This document shows positions 21,247-25,832 of a stretch of DNA of 25,832 nucleotides, in pieces. How positions within the stretch are numbered: position 1 is the first letter of the stretch; each line of letters opens with the position of its first letter. The translations under genes and the position numbers were made by a program. Under the pieces are notes generated by a model. That model ran no database searches. It had not been told where the DNA came from and saw nothing but the letters and a program-made list of their open reading frames with translations. The stretch comes from a virus: positions 1 to 25,832 of IMG/VR virus record IMGVR_UViG_3300042891_001275; one strand, 5' to 3'.

Positions 21247-23162
21247 TTAAACTTTTCAAAGTGTGCTTGTTGGCTATGCTTCTTGCTTTGCCATCTTTGA
21301 TCTTTGCACAATCAGGACCTCCTGCCCCTGGAACTGGGGTCTATGCTATTATTGATACCACATATCAAGTTGGTACTCATACACAAGGCAATTCAAAAGC
21401 TAAAATAACTCTTAAAAACACAACAGGAACTCTTATAACAGGGGTTCAATTTCGTGTTTTCTACGACAAAAATGCCTTCTCTTCGGCAACTCCTGCTTTG
21501 TTAGGTAGTACAACAAACTTAGATCTTCAATATGTAGATAATAATGCTAATGGTCATTTGACTATTACTTTAGTTTATACAGGATCTTCTTCTACTTACA
21601 CATTAGCAAATGCTGAAACTTTCGAAGTTACATTCAATCACGTTGGAGCTGCATCATTCTATGCTCTATCTACAATCACCGATTTGACTTGGACTGGAGT
21701 AAACACATTCCCTCAATTAGCTTCTACAAACCCCGGTTTAGATACTACTTTAAACTTACATAGCTATGGTGGTGTGTGGGAAAAACCTGAACTTAATTTT
21801 CATGGTACTTTCACAAACGTAACTGGAACTGGTGCTAAAAACCTAGCTTTATCTCTTGAGAAAAAGGTTAAGGTTGGTGGAACTTGGGCTCAACACTCTT
21901 CTTACACAACTGACATTAATGGTGATTTCGCATTTACAGAAATTATCGATACAACCTACTATGATGTACGTTTAGCAATTAAAGGAGATACAATGACCGT
22001 TGGTAACGTTATCTCTACCGCTGATGCACAATTAATTAATCAATGGGTTCTAGGTTCTTCTACTCCATCAGGTTGGGATTTTTATAGTGGTGATGTTAAT
22101 GGATCTAATGGTTTATCAATTACCGATGCTTATGGTGTATTTGGTAGAATTGCTGGTAGATTCTCAGTTTGGCCAAATAACGTAAAAGATGTTAAATTCT
22201 TTACAGTTGCTGAAAAGAATACAATCACCGGAACACCTTCAACTAACTACACATCTACTATTCCAGGTGTAACTAATTTCTATTATGATATACTTCCAGG
22301 ACAACCTGATTCAGTTCAATTCTATGTACTTGTACCAGGTGATGCTAACGGAACAGGATATCACATGGCTCGTGTAACGCCAATTGATGTTGTAATCAAT
22401 CCTCTTCCAGGAACTCCAGCTCAACAAGAAAATGTTATTGATACCAGAGTTGAATATGATTTTCCTACTTCATCTATAGAAATTAACGTTCCTTACCTTT
22501 CAGTTAAAGAAGGTAATTTAGTAGAAGTTCCGGTTACTGTTAAATCTAACGGATTAGATATTTCATCTTTACAAATGGGAATGTTATATGACAACGACAT
22601 TTTAGAATTTAAAGATGTTTATAACTCACCAAAATCTATGTTTTGGCTTTCATCGGTAAATCCAACCGGTGGTATTATTGAATGGGCAGGATTTGATCCT
22701 TCTGCTAATAAAGCTTATTCCATTCCAGATGGATACAATATATTCACAATAAGATTTACTGCTAAATCACCACAAAATGATTGGTCACAATCACCTCTTT
22801 ATACAACTCGTAAATTTTCTGGAGATATTAATTCTAAAGATCTTACTATTAATCCAGCAAATGGAATACTTATAGTTGCAAAAATGGCTAGTGGATTCGA
22901 TATAATTGAAGATGCTATGAAAGTATTCCCTAACCCTACAACGGGTGAATTTTCGGTTGACTTTACGGTTAAAGAAACTGGTCTTGTTAAATTATACGTT
23001 ACCGATCTAAATGGGAAAATTTTATCGGTAATATTAGATAAAAATATGCCTGCAGGAAATTACGTATATTCATCAAACATAAATAACGTTTCAACCGGAA
23101 TTTATTTTACAAATCTACAAACTGAAGATAAATTATCTTCTTCAAAACTAATCAAAAAATAA
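21243..23162 (+). CDS. Secreted cohesin/dockerin-like protein with type IX secretion C-terminal sorting domain
   Basis: 639 residues. Sec signal peptide at 1-22 (FKVCLLAMLLALPSLIFAQ). A cohesin-like beta domain at about 33-180 is followed by a small beta domain (185-250) with a DINGDFAF turn. A dockerin-like pair of calcium loops spans about 252-305 (NVISTADAQLINQWVLG and GDVNGSNGLSITDAYGVFG). A second cohesin-like domain lies at about 420-550 (LSVKEGNLVEVPVTVKSNG). The last 80 residues are a type A T9SS sorting domain (VFPNPTTGEFSVDF, KLYVTDLNGKIL, LPAGNYVY-like MPAGNYVY, STGIYF, SSSKLIKK). The product should be exported by Sec, then moved to the cell surface by the host T9SS. It may be captured from a host gene. 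Role is open: surface masking, exclusion, or adhesion. Confidence 0.88.
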   Translation: MFKLFKVCLLAMLLALPSLIFAQSGPPAPGTGVYAIIDTTYQVGTHTQGNSKAKITLKNTTGTLITGVQFRVFYDKNAFSSATPALLGSTTNLDLQYVDNNANGHLTITLVYTGSSSTYTLANAETFEVTFNHVGAASFYALSTITDLTWTGVNTFPQLASTNPGLDTTLNLHSYGGVWEKPELNFHGTFTNVTGTGAKNLALSLEKKVKVGGTWAQHSSYTTDINGDFAFTEIIDTTYYDVRLAIKGDTMTVGNVISTADAQLINQWVLGSSTPSGWDFYSGDVNGSNGLSITDAYGVFGRIAGRFSVWPNNVKDVKFFTVAEKNTITGTPSTNYTSTIPGVTNFYYDILPGQPDSVQFYVLVPGDANGTGYHMARVTPIDVVINPLPGTPAQQENVIDTRVEYDFPTSSIEINVPYLSVKEGNLVEVPVTVKSNGLDISSLQMGMLYDNDILEFKDVYNSPKSMFWLSSVNPTGGIIEWAGFDPSANKAYSIPDGYNIFTIRFTAKSPQNDWSQSPLYTTRKFSGDINSKDLTINPANGILIVAKMASGFDIIEDAMKVFPNPTTGEFSVDFTVKETGLVKLYVTDLNGKILSVILDKNMPAGNYVYSSNINNVSTGIYFTNLQTEDKLSSSKLIKK

Positions 23163-23170
23163 ATAAAAAC

Positions 23171-23497
23171 ATGTCAGAAGAAACAAACGTTCCAGAAAAT
23201 GACGGAACATGGTCAGGTCTTAAGAAGACTTTAATAGGGACTCTTTCAACAGCAGTATTAGCTGGTGGAACCTGGTTAACTACAACTCTATTTAATGGTG
23301 GTAGTGACGATAAAGAGGAAACTAAAACAGAACAAGTTGCTCCAGCCCCAGTTGTAGTTAATGTTCAACAAAATCAAGAAAATACTCAACAACAAAAATC
23401 AGGAGGTACTAATACTATCATCCGTGAAAGAGTTGTAGAGAAACCTGTTGAAAAGAAAGAAGAAAAGAAATCAGAATCTGAGGATGCTCCTTGGTAA
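23171..23497 (+). CDS. Small single-span membrane protein with extended polar tail
   Basis: 108 residues. A short polar N-terminus (19 residues), a membrane span at about 20-41 (TLIGTLSTAVLAGGTWLTTT), then 65 residues of Gln/Asn-, Lys- and Glu-rich low complexity (VVNVQQNQENTQQQKSGG). It has eight bases to the preceding gene. This outline (inner-membrane anchor with charged periplasmic tail) is seen in some spanins and in membrane adaptors, but no lipobox partner is visible nearby, so lysis is only a suggestion. Confidence 0.72.
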   Translation: MSEETNVPENDGTWSGLKKTLIGTLSTAVLAGGTWLTTTLFNGGSDDKEETKTEQVAPAPVVVNVQQNQENTQQQKSGGTNTIIRERVVEKPVEKKEEKKSESEDAPW

Positions 23498-23515
23498 AAA
23501 ATAAAACAAAACAAA

Positions 23516-23809
23516 ATGGCTAAATTAAAAGACACAAAACCTAATTTCTTTAAAAGAATGTTCATGGATGATAACGATATTAATGAAAAATCTATCGTTG
23601 GATTCGGAGCTTTCTTAGTGATGGTTATAGCATTCGGAGTTGATATTTACACTGGATTCAAAGGAATGAAATTTGAAATCAATGAATTTATTTTCGACGG
23701 TTTTATGGTTATTACTTTAGGTGCTTTTGGTATCGCTTCGGTCGATAAATATCTAACGGGTAAAAATAAACCTGGAAGTTCATCTGATGAAGAATCTCCA
23801 ATGGAATAA
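23516..23809 (+). CDS. Two-span membrane protein, candidate holin
   Basis: 97 residues with spans at about 26-45 (SIVGFGAFLVMVIAFGVDIY) and 58-77 (FIFDGFMVITLGAFGIASVD), a basic N-terminus (KPNFFKRMF), and a short polar charged tail (KNKPGSSSDEESPME). Size, two spans and charged tail fit class II holins. No endolysin gene is adjacent in this window, so lysis function is unproven; an alternative is an inner-membrane partner of the CsgG-like protein just downstream. Confidence 0.65.
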   Translation: MAKLKDTKPNFFKRMFMDDNDINEKSIVGFGAFLVMVIAFGVDIYTGFKGMKFEINEFIFDGFMVITLGAFGIASVDKYLTGKNKPGSSSDEESPME

Positions 23810-23820
23810 AAATTAAAAAC

Positions 23821-24540
23821 ATGAAAGCACTTATAACTTTTATAATGCTGATATTTTTTGCTCAAATTAGTATTGCTCAGACTGGTTCTATCAAGACTGA
23901 GCAATACCAAGCTGGGTTTGAAAAGAAGCAATCAATTGATTCTCTCCCTGAGTACACTGATACAATTAAAATTCCTATTCAAATTTTGAAAATTGGAATC
24001 AATGAAGAGTTGTATGAAATGTACCCAGAATTGAAGGATAAAAGAGTTGGTCTTGGAGTAACAAATATCGTTTTAGAATACTTAGAATACACCAATCGAT
24101 TTGTTTTTACTGAAGATAAACTCGAAATCAAAGAGAGAATGATTCAACAATTTAAAGCTTCAGATAAAGGGTTTACTGAAAATAAAGTAGACGGACGAGG
24201 TAAAATTAAATTAGCAAAATACTTCGTTTATATAGAAGTCTATGATTTTTCTGTATCTGAAGATGAAGTAGTTCGAATAAATGGAGAATCTAAAACAACT
24301 CAAGTAACAAGACTTGGTCTACAAGTAAAATTTATAGATGCTGAAACAGGGGAAATTCTTATGGGCTCTGGGTTAGGTGAAGCTACAACAATTAAGACTG
24401 TTTCTATCTTAGACGGAGTTGATGATACAGAAATTAAATTCAATCAATCTACTATAGGTATTACAACAAAAAAATCCCTAGAAACAGCATCATCTAGAAT
24501 AGTTTCTAGAATGATTAAAAAGGGAATTTTTAAATCATAA
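23821..24540 (+). CDS. CsgG-like secreted protein (curli-type secretion pore family)
   Basis: 239 residues with a Sec signal peptide (KALITFIMLIFFAQISIAQ). The body follows the CsgG family: GLGVTNIVLEYLEYTNRFVFTEDK (usual A..L...L..TGRF.V.ER), a central AKYFVYIEVYDFSVSEDE, LGLQVKFIDAETGEILMGSG (usual RL.D..TGEI) and a helical C-terminus. CsgG forms a nonameric outer-membrane pore for curli fibres. Here no lipobox Cys follows the signal peptide, unlike E. coli CsgG, so anchoring may differ. CsgG-like genes are known in T4-like cyanophages. The stop is directly followed by the next ATG, so it is probably translated with the large Gly/Ser-rich protein. Confidence 0.82.
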   Translation: MKALITFIMLIFFAQISIAQTGSIKTEQYQAGFEKKQSIDSLPEYTDTIKIPIQILKIGINEELYEMYPELKDKRVGLGVTNIVLEYLEYTNRFVFTEDKLEIKERMIQQFKASDKGFTENKVDGRGKIKLAKYFVYIEVYDFSVSEDEVVRINGESKTTQVTRLGLQVKFIDAETGEILMGSGLGEATTIKTVSILDGVDDTEIKFNQSTIGITTKKSLETASSRIVSRMIKKGIFKS

Positions 24541-25832
24541 ATGCATGCTAAAAAGATCACACTTCTTTTTATTTTTTGGTTGGTTACGTTATCTGCTTTT
24601 TCACAAACCTTTAGCTATTCTTATACCGACCCTTGTACAGGAGCTGTAAAAACTTTACAAGTTCCTCAAAATGGTGTGACTGTTACTTATTATGGACAAG
24701 TAAATACTTTTCAACCTACAGATTTTTATAATGGAGGTTTTGAAAATTGGGCTCAAGGGGTTTATGGATCTTTTGGGAACAATAATCCTTGTGCTAGTGT
24801 TGTTGGGCTTCCTGCTGCAGTAACTGTTGCACAAAATTCGGCTATTAATTTTCTATCAACGATTAATTCTCTTTCTGCATTATCCGATATGGCTAATATC
24901 GGAGGATCCACAAATATGTTATCGGGAACCGTTCAAAGTACTCAGAATTCTTCAGGTAATGGTAGTAAAAAAGACAAAGGAAATCCCAAAACAAATAACG
25001 GAACAAATGGAAGTACATCAAACGGAAGCACTAGTACAAATAGCCAAGGTACTAATACAAATGGGAACTCCAATGGAGGCAGCAATGGAACGAGCCAATC
25101 AAATCCTCCAGGCTCAAATCAAACTTCAACAGGGTCTAATAACAGTTCCTCGGGATCTCAAGGAAATACGAATGGATCTACAACCAGTTCAGGGACTACT
25201 ACAGGTTCAGGGACTACGACAAGTGGAAATCCGAATGGATCCGCAACAGGTTCAGGGACTACAACAGGTTCAGGAAACACAACTGGTTCAGGGACTACAA
25301 CAGGTTCAGGAAACACAACAGGTTCAGGAAACACAACAGGTTCAGGAAACACAACTGGTTCAGGGACTACAACCGGTTCAGGAAACACAACCGGTTCAGG
25401 AGATCCTGGTAATGGATCATCTTCAGGGAGTGGAACACCTACCCAAGAAAATACAACTCCAACTCAAACCGAAGAAGGTGGAAAAACCAACTTAGTAGGA
25501 TCTTCAGTTGGTTCCGTACAAAATTCTACATCAAGCGGAGGGAGTGTTAATAATAAAACAGGAAATAACAAACCAACCATTTTAGCTAGTTCGGATTTTG
25601 TAGGATTCCAATTTAAAAATTCAGACGTTGCTCAAGGTGGTAAATTTACCGGTGGTTATGCTTCTATGCGATGGGATGGAGCTAGATCATGGGGTATAAA
25701 TATGGATTATACGACAGCTTTAAGAGGTCCTAATATCACCGGATATTATGCTTTTATGAAGCCAAAAAGAATCGATCTTATTTCGGTTACTGGAACTATC
25801 GGATTCGAAGCTAGACCAACAGCATATGCAAC
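24541..25832 (+). CDS. Secreted Gly/Ser/Thr/Asn-rich protein with probable outer-membrane barrel, 3' end outside window
   Basis: The frame stays open from ATG 24541, directly after the CsgG stop, to the right edge (430 codons, no stop). It has a Sec signal peptide (ITLLFIFWLVTLSAFSQ), an N-terminal domain with two Cys (DPCTGAV and NNPCASV), then from about 135 to 310 a low-complexity linker of Gly, Ser, Thr and Asn with a perfect hexapeptide repeat (TGSGNT/TGSGTT). After it come alternating amphipathic strands (FVGFQFKNSDVAQGGKFTGG, YASMRWDGARSWGINMDY, NITGYYAFMKP) typical of outer-membrane barrel strands. Linkage to CsgG suggests secreted and pore parts of one envelope machine. Function is unknown; the barrel call is by pattern only. 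Confidence 0.82.
   Translation, partial: MHAKKITLLFIFWLVTLSAFSQTFSYSYTDPCTGAVKTLQVPQNGVTVTYYGQVNTFQPTDFYNGGFENWAQGVYGSFGNNNPCASVVGLPAAVTVAQNSAINFLSTINSLSALSDMANIGGSTNMLSGTVQSTQNSSGNGSKKDKGNPKTNNGTNGSTSNGSTSTNSQGTNTNGNSNGGSNGTSQSNPPGSNQTSTGSNNSSSGSQGNTNGSTTSSGTTTGSGTTTSGNPNGSATGSGTTTGSGNTTGSGTTTGSGNTTGSGNTTGSGNTTGSGTTTGSGNTTGSGDPGNGSSSGSGTPTQENTTPTQTEEGGKTNLVGSSVGSVQNSTSSGGSVNNKTGNNKPTILASSDFVGFQFKNSDVAQGGKFTGGYASMRWDGARSWGINMDYTTALRGPNITGYYAFMKPKRIDLISVTGTIGFEARPTAYA
25243..25404 (+). repeat. 18-bp tandem repeat, nine units, coding
   Basis: Nine consecutive 18-base units of the form ACAACAGGTTCAGGAAAC encode T-T-G-S-G-[N/T]; copies alternate between GGA-AAC and GGG-ACT types. Similarity is high at DNA level, including silent sites, so expansion is recent and slippage or recombination could vary linker length. 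Less regular copies extend upstream to about 25180. Confidence 0.9.

Noticed and set aside
25158-25388. Minus-strand frame with repeated VFPEPVV
   Set aside because: Antisense reading of the 18-bp coding repeats; no start context or family.
25243-25404. Regular repeats that might suggest a CRISPR array
   Set aside because: The 18-bp units are directly adjacent without spacers and are in frame with a coding sequence.
24827-25495. Open frame of 222 codons rich in Gln, Val and Leu
   Set aside because: It lies in another frame of the gene that starts at 24541; its VQGLQ repeats are the out-of-frame reading of the 18-bp repeat, and it begins inside a well-formed signal-peptide protein.

Overview
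The window is a stretch of a large, AT-rich, T4-like myovirus genome whose host is very probably a member of the Bacteroidota, most likely a flavobacterium. The T4 relationship rests on a portal protein, a gp21-type prohead protease joined to a scaffold, and a gp23-type major capsid protein in the T4 order (20-21-22-23), plus a gp44-type clamp loader and a FEN-type RNase H. The Bacteroidota host is inferred from TAnnTTTG-type -7 boxes, A-rich leaders without clear Shine-Dalgarno sequences, and a phage gene with a type IX secretion C-terminal sorting domain.

Region 1 (1-9720, late/virion genes, + strand): portal (5' end probably outside the window), protease-scaffold fusion, major capsid protein, a small membrane protein, a highly charged coiled-coil protein, a zinc-ribbon protein, a RimK-like ATP-grasp ligase with a retropepsin-like C-terminal domain, a small protein and a collagen-like protein. 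Several of these begin with a short leader ending in [I/V/L]-N-E followed by A or S. This is how T4 capsid-targeting sequences look, and the same tripeptide recurs many times in the scaffold. My reading is that they are packaged into the head and trimmed by the phage protease. Three copies of GATATATAAT precede genes here and may be a phage late promoter.

Region 2 (9721-18902, metabolism, replication and repair): a bidirectional terminator, the only minus-strand gene (a SpeD/AdoMet decarboxylase homologue), then plus-strand genes for a small membrane protein, clamp loader subunit, a minimal DNA-ligase-like adenylation domain, RNase H/5' nuclease, a zincless Fpg/Nei glycosylase, a DUF2452-like protein and many small proteins of unknown function. 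Genes are tightly packed with TAATG and ATGA overlaps. Three promoters share a box TGTTAATAACTTTTT at exactly the same distance from a TATATTTG -7 box. Two of these are 81-bp near-identical copies; in the third a terminator hairpin occupies the space between the boxes.

Region 3 (18937-25832, envelope and virion surface): a coiled-coil/membrane-anchor protein, a 616-residue probable virion protein with a lectin-like C-terminal half, then an envelope cassette: a secreted cohesin/dockerin-like protein with a T9SS sorting domain, two small membrane proteins (one holin-like), a CsgG-like secreted protein, and a partial gene running off the right edge that encodes a signal peptide, a long Gly/Ser/Thr/Asn-rich repeat linker and the start of what looks like an outer-membrane barrel. 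The most notable features are the inferred packaged-protein system and this envelope cassette. No tRNA, rRNA, CRISPR array or insertion sequence was recognised.
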